DNA of 15,939 bases. It comes from Planctomycetaceae bacterium (GTDB lineage: Bacteria; Planctomycetota; Planctomycetia; Planctomycetales; Planctomycetaceae). Below, piece after piece: positions 8,381 through 15,939 of this stretch (position 1 is the stretch's first letter; each line of letters opens with the position of its first letter). Under the pieces are notes generated by a model that had not been told where the DNA came from, made no database searches, and saw only the letters and a program-made list of their open reading frames with translations. The position numbers were made by a program, and so were the translations under genes. The DNA is taken from assembly GCA_020426065.1 (NCBI GenBank), contig JAGQQT010000026.1, positions 1 through 15,939 of the forward strand. The letters are read 5' to 3'.

Positions 8381-11300
8381 ATGTCTGTACGCCAGCTGAT
8401 TTTAAGTGTGGTTTCTGTCCTCGTTTTGACTGCGACTGTGTTCCCCACATTTGCTGCCGCTCAGGAACTGACATTCAACCGTGATATCCGTCCCATCCTT
8501 TCGGATAACTGCTTTCAGTGTCACGGTCCGGACGCGAAAACCCGGAAGGCAGATCTGAGACTGGATTCCCGGGAAGATGCGATTCTGTCAGGCGCGATTG
8601 TTCCGGGCGACTTCCAGAAGAGCGGTATCTGGGAACGGATCACGTCGACGGACCCGGATCTGATAATGCCCCCTCCCGATAGTGAGAAAACTCTCACCCC
8701 GGAAGAAATCCAAACCATAAAGAACTGGCTGGATCAGGGGGCGGAGTATCAATCTCACTGGGCGTTTATCACGCCAGTTCGCCCGGCTCTCCCGGAAGTC
8801 CAGCATCCGGAGCTGGTGGCAAATCCGATCGATCGGTTTGTCCTGAAGCAGCTCGAACAGAACGGACTCAGCTTCAGCCCACTGGCCGACCGGCGCACAC
8901 TGGCCAGACGAATGGCTCTGGATCTGGTTGGGTTACCTCCCACACCTGATCAGGTCGAACATTTCAACCAGTCTGCAAACCCTGAAACAGATCAGGCCTA
9001 TCTCAATTCGCTCTTGAATTCACCCCACTATGGAGAGCACTGGGGACGCTGGTGGCTGGATGCCGCCCGATATGCGGACTCGGATGGTTATGAAAAAGAT
9101 AAACCTCGCGAAGTCTGGTTCTATCGGGACTGGGTTATCAATTCCTTGAATCAGAATATGCCCTACTCCGATTTCATCATCAAACAGCTTGCAGGGGATC
9201 TGTTGCCTGAGCGGACTCAGGACGATCTGGTGGCAACTGGCTTCCTCCGTAATTCCATGGTGAATGAAGAAGGGGGAGCAGATCCGGAGCAGTTTCGCAT
9301 CGAGGGAATGTTTGATCGGGTCGATGCGATCGGCAAGGCCATACTCGGCATCACCACACAATGCGGCCAGTGCCACGATCACAAATATGATCCTCTCTCC
9401 CAGGAGGATTACTATCAGATATTTGCCGCTCTGAATGACTTTCATGAAGCGATTGCCACCGTTTACTCTCCTGAAGAACAACAGCAACGACAGCAGATTC
9501 AGGAGCAGATCAACTCGATTGAGCAGCAGTTGAAAAACAGCCATCCGGAACTGGTTAAAGCCCAGTCTGAATGGGAAAACATTCTGCGGGACAAGTTCGT
9601 CTCGTGGCAGACAATCACACCGACAGACATTCCCTACGAAGGCCAGAAGTTTCGCGTGCTGGAAGACGGTTCGGTGCTGAGCGAAAGTTATGCTCCCACC
9701 AAATCGACGGTCTCGCTCAGCACAACTGTTGATCCGGTCAAGATCACAGCCGTCCGGCTGGATCTCCTGACGCATCCCCAGTTACCCCATAACGGACCGG
9801 GACGCTCGATTTACGGGACTGGTGCCCTGACCGAGTTCGAGCTGCATGCCACTAACCCGGAAACCGGAAAGTCGGAACGGATTGAAATTCTGGAAGCGAT
9901 CACATCCTCAAATCCGGAAGAAACTCCGCTCCCCAACGCTTACCGGGATCGCGATCCGGAGAAAGATAAACGGATTACCGGCCCGGTTTCGTTTGCAATT
10001 GACGGGAAAAATGAAACCGCCTGGACAACGGAGCTGGGACCGGGACGCCGCAACCAGAATCAGCACATCATCTTCATCCTCAAAGAACCTCTCGTCAGGT
10101 CTGCTGCATTCCAGCTGACCTGGAAACTGGTGCAGAATCATGGCGGCTGGAATTCCGACGACAATCAGAATTACCTGCTGGGACGTTATCGTTTTTCTGT
10201 AACAGGTGAAGATGCCAGACCAATTGCCGGGCTGCCTTCCAGTGTTGAAACTGCACTGCAGACCGCTCCTGAGAATCGATCAGAAATTCAACTGGCGGAC
10301 CTGTTCAGTTTCTGGCGAACCACCATTGCCGAATTTGCCTCTCAAAATGAGCAGATTGAAGCGCTCTGGAAAACGTATCCGGAGGGAAGCAGTCAGCTAG
10401 TCGTGAATGCGATGGAACAGACTCGCCCCACATTTCTGCTCCAGCGGGGCGATTTCCTCAAACCGGGTGAGCAGGTCACCCCCGGTGCACCGGCTTTTTT
10501 GAATTCTTATCGGGATACCCCTGCTCCGGACCGTCTGGATTTTGCCCGCTGGCTGGTTGCCGATGATGCCCCCACAACTGCCCGTACCGTTGTCAATCGG
10601 ATCTGGCAGGCTTATTTCGGTCAGGGTCTGGTAACGACTCCGGAAGACCTCGGCTCCCAGTCGGCCCCTCCTTCACATCCTGAGCTTCTGGACTGGCTGG
10701 CTGTTGAACTGACGGAATCGGGCTGGGATCTGAAACACATCCACAAACTCATTGTGACTTCGAATACATATCGCCAGCAGGCAGTCAGTACCGAAAAGCT
10801 GCTGGCAGTAGACCCTAACAATCAGCTGCTCTCCCGCGGTGCCCGGTTCCGGGTTCGGGCAGAAGTGGTCCGGGACATTGCACTGGCAGCCAGCGGCCTG
10901 CTTAATCCTGAAGTCGGTGGTCCGAGTGTGTTTCCTCCAGCTCCGGAATTCCTTTTCAAACCGCCCTCCAGTTACGGTCCGAAAATCTGGAATCTCTCAA
11001 ATACCAGCGAGCAGCACCGCCGCAGTCTGTATGTGCATCGTTACCGTTCGGTTCCCTTCCCTCCTCTTCAGGTATTCGATGCACCGAAAGGAGATGCCGC
11101 CTGCATCCGCCGTACCCGCAGCAATACTCCACTGCAGGCCCTGGTAATGCTCAATGAACCCCAATTCGTGGAGATTGCCCGCGCTCTCGGTCAACGCATT
11201 GTCACCGAAGGGGGAACAACTTTCGAAGACAGACTGCAGTACGCCTTCCTGCAGACACTTTCCCGACCAGCTGAGGCACAGGAAATCGCGATATTGAAAG

Positions 11301-11473
11301 GACTCTACGATCAACAACTCCGCCGGATTGAAGCCGGAGAGGTTTCGGCTCCTGACCTGCTTGGCCTGACTGATTCTGAGGAAAACAGGACTCCACAAAA
11401 TCAACAGCTCGCCGCCTGGACGATTCTTGCCAGGGCGATCCTGAATCTGGACGAAACAATTACTCGACAATGA
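8381..11473 (+). CDS. Exported planctomycete cytochrome-type protein (PSCyt1-DUF1549-DUF1553)
   Basis: The 1030-residue protein starts with a Sec signal peptide (hydrophobic 6-24, cleavage near Ala26-Gln28). PSCyt1 (about 30-100) has the haem c motif CFQCH (Cys44, Cys47, His48). Further family marks include RPILSDNCFQCHGPD, KADLRLDS and the MPPP loop near 96-99. DUF1549/PSCyt2 (about 146-355) includes HWGRWWLDAARYADSDGYEKD and a second CxxCH, CGQCHDHKYDP (Cys328-His332). A Gln-rich, coiled-coil-prone stretch (364-400) leads into a beta-rich insert (about 420-610) resembling the discoidin-like inserts of this family. DUF1553/PSD1 occupies about 710-975 (FARWLVADDAPTTARTVVNRIW, RTRSNTPLQALVMLNEP). 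The biochemical role is unproven; a periplasmic electron-transfer part coupled to polymer breakdown is the common proposal. I chose the ATG at 8381 because a GTG at 8348 only lengthens the signal peptide. The stop overlaps the DUF1501 start by 4 bases. Confidence 0.93.
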   Translation: MSVRQLILSVVSVLVLTATVFPTFAAAQELTFNRDIRPILSDNCFQCHGPDAKTRKADLRLDSREDAILSGAIVPGDFQKSGIWERITSTDPDLIMPPPDSEKTLTPEEIQTIKNWLDQGAEYQSHWAFITPVRPALPEVQHPELVANPIDRFVLKQLEQNGLSFSPLADRRTLARRMALDLVGLPPTPDQVEHFNQSANPETDQAYLNSLLNSPHYGEHWGRWWLDAARYADSDGYEKDKPREVWFYRDWVINSLNQNMPYSDFIIKQLAGDLLPERTQDDLVATGFLRNSMVNEEGGADPEQFRIEGMFDRVDAIGKAILGITTQCGQCHDHKYDPLSQEDYYQIFAALNDFHEAIATVYSPEEQQQRQQIQEQINSIEQQLKNSHPELVKAQSEWENILRDKFVSWQTITPTDIPYEGQKFRVLEDGSVLSESYAPTKSTVSLSTTVDPVKITAVRLDLLTHPQLPHNGPGRSIYGTGALTEFELHATNPETGKSERIEILEAITSSNPEETPLPNAYRDRDPEKDKRITGPVSFAIDGKNETAWTTELGPGRRNQNQHIIFILKEPLVRSAAFQLTWKLVQNHGGWNSDDNQNYLLGRYRFSVTGEDARPIAGLPSSVETALQTAPENRSEIQLADLFSFWRTTIAEFASQNEQIEALWKTYPEGSSQLVVNAMEQTRPTFLLQRGDFLKPGEQVTPGAPAFLNSYRDTPAPDRLDFARWLVADDAPTTARTVVNRIWQAYFGQGLVTTPEDLGSQSAPPSHPELLDWLAVELTESGWDLKHIHKLIVTSNTYRQQAVSTEKLLAVDPNNQLLSRGARFRVRAEVVRDIALAASGLLNPEVGGPSVFPPAPEFLFKPPSSYGPKIWNLSNTSEQHRRSLYVHRYRSVPFPPLQVFDAPKGDAACIRRTRSNTPLQALVMLNEPQFVEIARALGQRIVTEGGTTFEDRLQYAFLQTLSRPAEAQEIAILKGLYDQQLRRIEAGEVSAPDLLGLTDSEENRTPQNQQLAAWTILARAILNLDETITRQ

Positions 11474-12897
11474 AACACTTCATGCAAAATTATCTTTCAC
11501 CTCACCTGACGGCTCGACGCTGGTTTTTACAGCAGTGCGGCATTGGGCTGGGCAGCATTGCCATGGCAGACCTGCTGGCCCGGGAAGCTGCCGCTGCGCC
11601 ACATTACCAGGACCCGCTGGCTCCCAAAGCAGCTCCTCACCCCGCCAAAGCGAAGAATGTGATCCTCCTGTTTATGGGAGGAGGTCCCAGTCAGTTTGAA
11701 CTGTTCGATAACAAACCGACACTCAGCCGACTGGACGGTACTCTGCCTCCAGCAGAAATCCTGGCGGGTTATCGAGCGGCCTTCATTAATCCCAACTCCA
11801 AACTGCTCGGACCAAAGTTTCCCTTCCAGAAGCATGGGGAATCGGGTGCAGAACTTTCTGATCGCCTGCCTCACCTGGCTCAGGTCGCAGACGATATCTG
11901 CATTATCCGCTCCCTCAAAACTGATGCCTTCAACCATGCCCCCGCTCAATTGATGATGAGCACCGGCACCCAGCAGTTTGGTCGCCCCAGCATGGGATCC
12001 TGGGTCACCTATGGCCTGGGAAGTGAATCAAAAAATCTCCCCGCCTATGTTGTGTTCAATAGTGGCAACAAAGGCCCCAGCGCAGGAGCGGGAAACTGGA
12101 ACAGTGGCTTTCTGCCGACAGTCCACTCCGGTGTCGAATTCCGTTCTGGTGGTGATCCTGTGCTTTATCTCTCTAATCCTCCCGGAGTGGATGAACAACT
12201 GCAGCGGACCACCCTTGATGCCGTCAATGCGATCAACCGCAGGCAACTGGATCTGATGGGCGATCCGGAAATTGCTACCCGAATCAACTCCTATGAAATG
12301 GCTTTTCGGATGCAGTCCAGTGCCCCAGAAGCGATGGATCTCACCCAGGAGCCGCAGCATATCCTCGATCAGTACGGTGCCGAGCCGGGCAAGGCTTCGT
12401 TTGCCAACAACTGTCTGCTGGCTCGCAGGTTGGTCCAGCGAGGGGTCCGATTCGTTCAGCTGTTCCATGAATCATGGGATCAGCATGGCGGATTGACCGG
12501 TGGCATTACCAATAACTGCAAGGCGACAGATCAGGCCGCCGCCGCTCTCGTCGCCGACCTCAAACAGCAGGGCCTGCTCGACGAAACGCTTGTCATTTGG
12601 GGTGGCGAGTTCGGCCGGACACCAATGGTTCAGGGAGGTAATGATGGCCGGGATCATCATCCCAACTCATTTTCCATGTGGCTGGCTGGCGGAGGCATCA
12701 AGCCAGGGATTACGATTGGTTCCACAGATGATCTCGGGTTTAATGTGGCCGAGGATCCGGTTCATGTGCATGACCTGCACGCCACAATTCTGCATTTGCT
12801 GGGTTTCGATCACAAAAAACTGACGTTTCGTTTTCAGGGAAGAGATTATCGTCTGACCGATGTTCACGGGAATCTCGTGCAGCAGATCCTTGCCTGA
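11470..12897 (+). CDS. DUF1501 protein with Tat signal (alkaline phosphatase/sulfatase-like fold)
   Basis: The 475-residue product begins with a twin-arginine-type leader, TARRWFLQQ (Arg16-Arg17), followed by a hydrophobic stretch and an Ala-rich cleavage zone (36-43). The DUF1501 body is clear. It contains VILLFMGGGPSQFELFD (64-80), NHAPAQLMMSTGTQQFGRPSMGSW (155-178, quoted in part), GGEFGRTP (378-385), GRDHHP (393-398) and HDLHATILHLLG (434-445). The last three are His/Asp-rich and resemble metal-site motifs of sulfatase and phosphatase relatives, but no enzyme activity is established for this family. The start codon ATG overlaps the preceding TGA stop (ATGA), and there is no good Shine-Dalgarno site, so translational coupling is likely. 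DUF1501 genes are commonly paired with DUF1549/DUF1553 genes in planctomycetes, so the two products probably act together. Confidence 0.93.
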   Translation: MKHFMQNYLSPHLTARRWFLQQCGIGLGSIAMADLLAREAAAAPHYQDPLAPKAAPHPAKAKNVILLFMGGGPSQFELFDNKPTLSRLDGTLPPAEILAGYRAAFINPNSKLLGPKFPFQKHGESGAELSDRLPHLAQVADDICIIRSLKTDAFNHAPAQLMMSTGTQQFGRPSMGSWVTYGLGSESKNLPAYVVFNSGNKGPSAGAGNWNSGFLPTVHSGVEFRSGGDPVLYLSNPPGVDEQLQRTTLDAVNAINRRQLDLMGDPEIATRINSYEMAFRMQSSAPEAMDLTQEPQHILDQYGAEPGKASFANNCLLARRLVQRGVRFVQLFHESWDQHGGLTGGITNNCKATDQAAAALVADLKQQGLLDETLVIWGGEFGRTPMVQGGNDGRDHHPNSFSMWLAGGGIKPGITIGSTDDLGFNVAEDPVHVHDLHATILHLLGFDHKKLTFRFQGRDYRLTDVHGNLVQQILA

Positions 12898-12957
12898 CCT
12901 GTTCAACATGAGTGCCTCGTCTCACCGTTTCTTCACTATTACCAATCAGGAATAATC

Positions 12958-14331
12958 ATGTCACAATCATCTCGTCGTAACTTTCTGAAAGCTTCTGCCG
13001 CAACCACTGCAGTAGGATTGTTGCCAACTTGGCACACTTCGACCGCAAAAGCCAACTATGAAACTCCCAATGAGCGTCCAGTCCTTGGCTGTATCGGAAC
13101 TGGCAGTCGCTGGGGAGCCGTCGGCCCTGGTGCCATGAAGTTTAGTGATTGTGCCGCAGTATGTGATGTGGATGCAAATCATGCCGGAGCGGGAAAAGAG
13201 CGGGTCCAGAAAGCCCAGGGAACCGCTCGTGAGGTGGATGTCTACGAGGATTACCGCAAGATTCTCGATCGCAAAGATATCGATGTGGTCACCATTGTGA
13301 CTCCAGACCACTGGCACTCCAAAATCGCAATCGAAGCCATGCAGGCCGGGAAGGACGTTTACTGCGAAAAACCGCTGACACTCACCATCAATGAAGGTCG
13401 GCAGATCATCTCCGCGCTGGATGCCTCCAAGGCCGTTTTCCAGGTGGGAACTCAGCAGCGTACCGAAATGAATCAGATGTTCCTCAAGGCAGTGGCCATC
13501 ATTGGAGCAGGCCGAATCGGCAAGCTGAAAACGATTACGGCTGCAATTGGCGGAGTGGGCGACAGCGGCCCGATTCCAGTCGCCGAAGTTCCCAAGGGAC
13601 TCAACTGGGAAATGTGGCTGGGACAGGCTCCGCTGGTCGATTTCCGCTACGCTCCTGGCGGAAACTGGGGAAAAACCCGTTGTCATTACGAGTTCCGCTG
13701 GTGGTATGAATACTCGGGCGGAAAAATGACCGACTGGGGTGCACATCATATTGATATTGCTCAGTGGGCTATCGAAACCGCCGACCCCGAAGGCCGCGTT
13801 GCTTCGATTGAACCTCTCATGTCCAAGCATGCCGTCACGCTCGTGGACGGAGTGCCACAGGAAGATGATCGTTACAACGTGGCCCTGCAGTTCCACGTCA
13901 AAACGATGTTCAACAACGGTGTGGAACTCAACATTCGTGACAACGCTTCGGCGGACCTGGGCTTTGACAACGGGATCCTGTTTGAAGGCACCGAAGGTCG
14001 ACTCTTCGTGAATCGTGGAAAACTGACGGGGGCAGCCGTGGATGATCTGGCCAGCAATCCGTTACCGGAAGGTGCCATTGAAAAACTGTACCGTGGCAAA
14101 CCGACCTCGCACATGCAGAACTTCATGGACTGCGTGAAGTCTCGTGAACTGCCGATTTCCGATGTCTACTCCCATCATCGGGCCATGACCACCTGCCATC
14201 TGGCCAACATCGCGATTCGGTTGGACCGGAAACTCAACTGGGATGCCTCAACCGAACAGATCATCGGAGATGATCAGGCCAATCAGTGGCAATCTCGTGA
14301 ACAGCGTAAGGGTTATGAAATCAAAGTCTGA
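12958..14331 (+). CDS. Tat-exported Gfo/Idh/MocA family oxidoreductase
   Basis: This 457-residue protein carries a textbook Tat signal, [10 protein letters not shown] (4-13), with cleavage probably near residue 30-32. This fits export of a folded protein with its dinucleotide already bound. The Rossmann motif is [10 protein letters not shown] (44-53), and Asp70 follows the second strand. [18 protein letters not shown] (114-131) and CEKPL (136-140, Lys138) form the family's catalytic EKP region. The C-terminal half has the substrate-side signature [13 protein letters not shown] (258-270). Such enzymes oxidise, reduce or epimerise sugars or cyclitols, or use NAD transiently for glycoside cleavage (as in GH109). 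Which of these applies cannot be told. AGGA lies 6 bases before the ATG. The gene follows DUF1501 after 60 bases with no terminator between, and a strong terminator follows, so it is the last gene of the operon. Confidence 0.93.
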   Translation: MSQSSRRNFLKASAATTAVGLLPTWHTSTAKANYETPNERPVLGCIGTGSRWGAVGPGAMKFSDCAAVCDVDANHAGAGKERVQKAQGTAREVDVYEDYRKILDRKDIDVVTIVTPDHWHSKIAIEAMQAGKDVYCEKPLTLTINEGRQIISALDASKAVFQVGTQQRTEMNQMFLKAVAIIGAGRIGKLKTITAAIGGVGDSGPIPVAEVPKGLNWEMWLGQAPLVDFRYAPGGNWGKTRCHYEFRWWYEYSGGKMTDWGAHHIDIAQWAIETADPEGRVASIEPLMSKHAVTLVDGVPQEDDRYNVALQFHVKTMFNNGVELNIRDNASADLGFDNGILFEGTEGRLFVNRGKLTGAAVDDLASNPLPEGAIEKLYRGKPTSHMQNFMDCVKSRELPISDVYSHHRAMTTCHLANIAIRLDRKLNWDASTEQIIGDDQANQWQSREQRKGYEIKV

Positions 14332-14354
14332 CCCCAGGTAGCTCGCCCGACCCG

Positions 14355-14386
14355 AACGCCACGGTGAATCACCGTGGCGTTTTTTA
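14355..14386 (+). terminator. Strong intrinsic terminator closing the operon
   Basis: AACGCCACGGTG (14355-14366) and its exact reverse complement CACCGTGGCGTT (14370-14381) form a perfect 12-pair, GC-rich stem around the 3-base loop AAT. A run of six T (14380-14385) follows. It begins 23 bases after the oxidoreductase stop codon. Confidence 0.92.
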
Positions 14387-14430
14387 ATTATACAAGAACT
14401 AAAACGGGCTGATCAAACACAGCGACAGTC

Positions 14431-14485
14431 CCTTCTCCCCACCATGTGCTATGAAAACTGCTTTAACAGGGCTGTGGGGAGAAGG
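14431..14485. repeat. 12-base perfect inverted repeat, possible dispersed palindromic element
   Basis: CCTTCTCCCCAC (14431-14442) and GTGGGGAGAAGG (14474-14485) are exact reverse complements around a 31-base loop. The right arm continues as TTAGGATGAGGGGG. That kind of purine-rich tail is common in dispersed intergenic palindromes of many bacteria. No T tract follows. Whether it is repeated elsewhere in the genome cannot be seen here. Confidence 0.6.
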
Positions 14486-14613
14486 TTAGGATGAGGGGGA
14501 AAAGGCCATAAAAAATGACCTCTCTGAAATGCATTACTGTTGCAGAAAACAACATTCACTGCACCACCACAAAGAATGCACAGTTCTGCAAAGATTTCTG
14601 ATTATCAGTCCAG

Positions 14614-14642
14614 CGGGGGTGCTCCGCTCGCGGAAGCCCCCG
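14614..14642. repeat. GC-rich imperfect hairpin downstream of the thioredoxin-fold gene
   Basis: CGGGGG (14614-14619) pairs with CCCCCG (14637-14642). After a small internal loop, TCCG (14623-14626) pairs with CGGA (14631-14634) around CTCG. It lies 26 bases past the stop codon of the minus-strand gene ending at 14668. It might end or protect that transcript, but no T run follows on that strand. It may instead be a REP-like intergenic element. Confidence 0.5.
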
Positions 14643-14667
14643 AATACCTGAAAACCAGCCCTGGCAG

Positions 14668-15285
14668 TTAACGTCTCCGTTTGTAACGAATCAGGCACCC
14701 AATCGGAGGAGTTTCGGCAATCTCAACCGCCTCTCCCTTGAGTGTGGCATTGACGGCCTCCTGAACATACTGCTGTTTGACCTGGGAAGCGTCGGTGCTG
14801 TCGTCAAATGCTCCCATGTAAATGATTTTTCGTTCGCGATTGAGCACAAAGCATTCAGGTGTCCGCAACGCTCCCAGATCTTTTCCCGTCTCCTGGGATT
14901 CATCAAACAGATAGGGAAAAGTCAGACCCGCTTTTTCAGCATGCTGCTTCATCTCTTCCAGGGAGTCATCTTTGACCAGATTGCAGTTGATGGCGATGAA
15001 CTGCACACGAGGATTGTCTGCATACTTCTGATGGAATTCCTGAAAACGCTGTTCGTATTCAACGGCATAGGGACAACTGTTGCATGTTGTCACAATCACC
15101 AGTACATCCGCTTTGTCGAAATCACTCAGAGAAACAGCCTGGCCGGAAACCGAGGGAAGATTTTCAAATCCGGCAAACGGATCCCCGAGACTTCGAGTCG
15201 GATTGTATTTTCCGGCTTCCACGTTCTGCAAAACGGCCAGAACCAACAAACCACACACCATACCTGTCCATATCAGCCGCTTCAT
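14668..15285 (-). CDS. Exported thioredoxin-fold (redoxin/AhpC-TSA-like) protein
   Basis: The 205-residue product has a Sec signal peptide (MKRLIW then a hydrophobic stretch, cleavage probably after Ala24). The thioredoxin-like domain follows. VLVIVTTCNSCPYAVEYEQRF has its residues at 61-81, with a CxxC pair at Cys68 and Cys71. FIAINCN (96-102) follows, and TPECFVL (142-148) provides the cis-proline Pro143. It should carry out thiol-disulfide or peroxide chemistry outside the cytoplasm. Members of this exported redoxin group often end in a Gly-Cys plus basic/aromatic tail, as here in IGCLIRYKRRR (Cys196). GGACAGGA stands just before the ATG with a short 3-base spacing. The gene is divergent from the SASA-type gene and is not obviously part of the neighbouring operon. 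Partner protein and direction of redox flow are unknown. Confidence 0.88.
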   Translation of the reverse strand: MKRLIWTGMVCGLLVLAVLQNVEAGKYNPTRSLGDPFAGFENLPSVSGQAVSLSDFDKADVLVIVTTCNSCPYAVEYEQRFQEFHQKYADNPRVQFIAINCNLVKDDSLEEMKQHAEKAGLTFPYLFDESQETGKDLGALRTPECFVLNRERKIIYMGAFDDSTDASQVKQQYVQEAVNATLKGEAVEIAETPPIGCLIRYKRRR

Positions 15286-15325
15286 GATTCCTGTCCCTGC
15301 TTAAAAGAACGTTTGAGACGGTTTC

Positions 15326-15355
15326 AGTCTAAATCGGTTTGACACCTGTCAGCAA
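15326..15355 (-). promoter_or_regulatory. Possible promoter with operator-like palindrome for the thioredoxin-fold gene
   Basis: On the minus strand TTGCTG (15350-15355) and TAGACT (15326-15331) stand 18 bases apart, about 40 bases before the start codon. The perfect palindrome TGACA-CC-TGTCA (15340-15351) lies between and partly over the boxes, where a repressor would block polymerase. Both boxes are weak matches, so promoter and operator are both tentative. Confidence 0.3.
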
Positions 15356-15508
15356 GAGTCAGGGATCAGACCTGTTGAAATCTGTCCTGACGATTGTGTT
15401 TACCAGTCCTTCCGGACAGAATTTCTGTTGATGTTCTCTCCCCCTTTTTTCAGAGAGGGGAAAACACGTTCTTCGAAACCCCCATTCACTGAAATGAAGG
15501 ACTCCCAG

Positions 15509-15939
15509 ATGCGTTATCCTTTGCTGCTTGCCTTCCTGATCTCTCTGGCACATTCTGCTTTCATTCAGGCCGCAAACCTCACCAAACCGCCCGTTGTCAA
15601 AGTCTTCATTCTGGCGGGCCAGTCCAACACTGTGGGGCACGCCAACGGACACACGATGGGCACGCTGTTCAATGCCGACGGACCTGGAGACGAGATGCTC
15701 GCCAAACTCGTGTTCGGGACAAACGCCACGCTGTCAAAGCAGCGGCTGGAGGAGACGCTCGCGCTGGCGAGGCAGCTCAACGAACTGACGGGCGGCATCG
15801 GTGACCCGAAAATCAAAGCCATGACGGACGCTGCTCAAAAGGCGACTGCTGAAGCCGAAGCGACACGCCTGAGGGCGGCTCTGGAGGACTACACGAAAGA
15901 GGTCGTCGCGGCGAGTGCCGTCTCCGACACGGTCTACAT
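15509..15939 (+). CDS. Sialate O-acetylesterase-like (SASA) exported esterase, 3' end outside the window
   Basis: Translation from the ATG at 15509 gives 143 residues and stays open to the window edge. A Sec signal peptide (residues 1-22, ending IQAA) is followed by VKVFILAGQSNTVGH (30-44). This is the SASA/DUF303 nucleophile block, with Ser39 in GQSN as the predicted catalytic serine. TLFNADGPGDEMLAKLVFG (52-70) follows, then an Ala/Glu/Lys-rich, helical and coiled-coil-prone stretch (about 75-135). Family members remove acetyl groups from sugars in SGNH fashion; the Asp/His of the triad would lie beyond the window. AAGGA sits 7 bases before the ATG. Base composition climbs to about 60-65% GC (hand count) after roughly 15640, above the neighbouring genes. 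Identity rests on the N-terminal block alone. Confidence 0.78.
   Translation, partial: MRYPLLLAFLISLAHSAFIQAANLTKPPVVKVFILAGQSNTVGHANGHTMGTLFNADGPGDEMLAKLVFGTNATLSKQRLEETLALARQLNELTGGIGDPKIKAMTDAAQKATAEAEATRLRAALEDYTKEVVAASAVSDTVY

Noticed and set aside
9020..9775. 251-codon open frame on the minus strand
   Set aside because: It is antisense to the PSCyt protein across its conserved DUF1549 block, so it is a by-product of that codon pattern.
12967..13896. 309-codon open frame on the minus strand
   Set aside because: It is antisense to the Gfo/Idh/MocA gene with its Tat signal, Rossmann and EKP motifs. The antisense product has no recognisable domain.
15434..15463. CTCTCCCCC / GAGAGGGG stretch with T6 between
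   Set aside because: Only about 4-5 continuous pairs can form and the T run is inside the loop rather than after the stem, so neither a terminator nor a clear repeat is supported.
1..15939. CRISPR arrays, transposases, integrases, toxin-antitoxin or known defence genes
   Set aside because: I found no regularly spaced repeats and no gene with motifs of those families on either strand.

Overview
The window comes from a planctomycete (Planctomycetota, most likely a Planctomycetales relative of Gimesia or Rubinisphaera; the genus is a guess). The evidence is the set of lineage-typical families. These are a DUF1559 pseudopilin-like protein ending in an H-x9-DG motif, a cytochrome-like PSCyt1/DUF1549/DUF1553 protein paired with a DUF1501 protein, a Tat-exported Gfo/Idh/MocA oxidoreductase, and an exported sialate-O-acetylesterase-like (SASA) protein. 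Base composition is moderate through most of the window and rises near the right edge.

Left part (1-4793): the 5' end of a tRNA-Ser gene on the minus strand is cut by the window edge, with a possible promoter behind it. A minus-strand DUF1559 gene follows. Across a 365-base divergent gap, two plus-strand genes form a likely exopolysaccharide pair: an NDP-sugar epimerase and a Wzc-like chain-length regulator fused to a tyrosine kinase.

Middle part (4794-8380): a GNAT acetyltransferase has its own very good sigma70-type promoter. It is followed by an unrecognised lipoprotein and, convergent with that, a minus-strand hormone-sensitive-lipase-family esterase whose real start appears to be a GTG with a strong ribosome binding site.

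Right part (8381-14386): the centrepiece is a three-gene plus-strand unit. It encodes an exported protein with a cytochrome-like CxxCH motif (PSCyt1-DUF1549-insert-DUF1553), a DUF1501 protein that overlaps it by 4 bases, and a Tat-exported NAD(P)-type oxidoreductase. It closes with a strong intrinsic terminator. All three products carry export signals, so the unit probably works outside the cytoplasm, plausibly on carbohydrates; the substrate cannot be read from the sequence. Beyond it lie two palindromic elements, a minus-strand exported thioredoxin-fold protein, an operator-like palindrome, and the start of the SASA esterase, which runs off the window.

I see no CRISPR array, transposase, integrase or recognisable defence system. 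The most interesting points are the exported redox/hydrolase trio, the unrecognised lipoprotein, the composition change inside the SASA gene, and the palindromes in the 14.4-14.65 kb gap.
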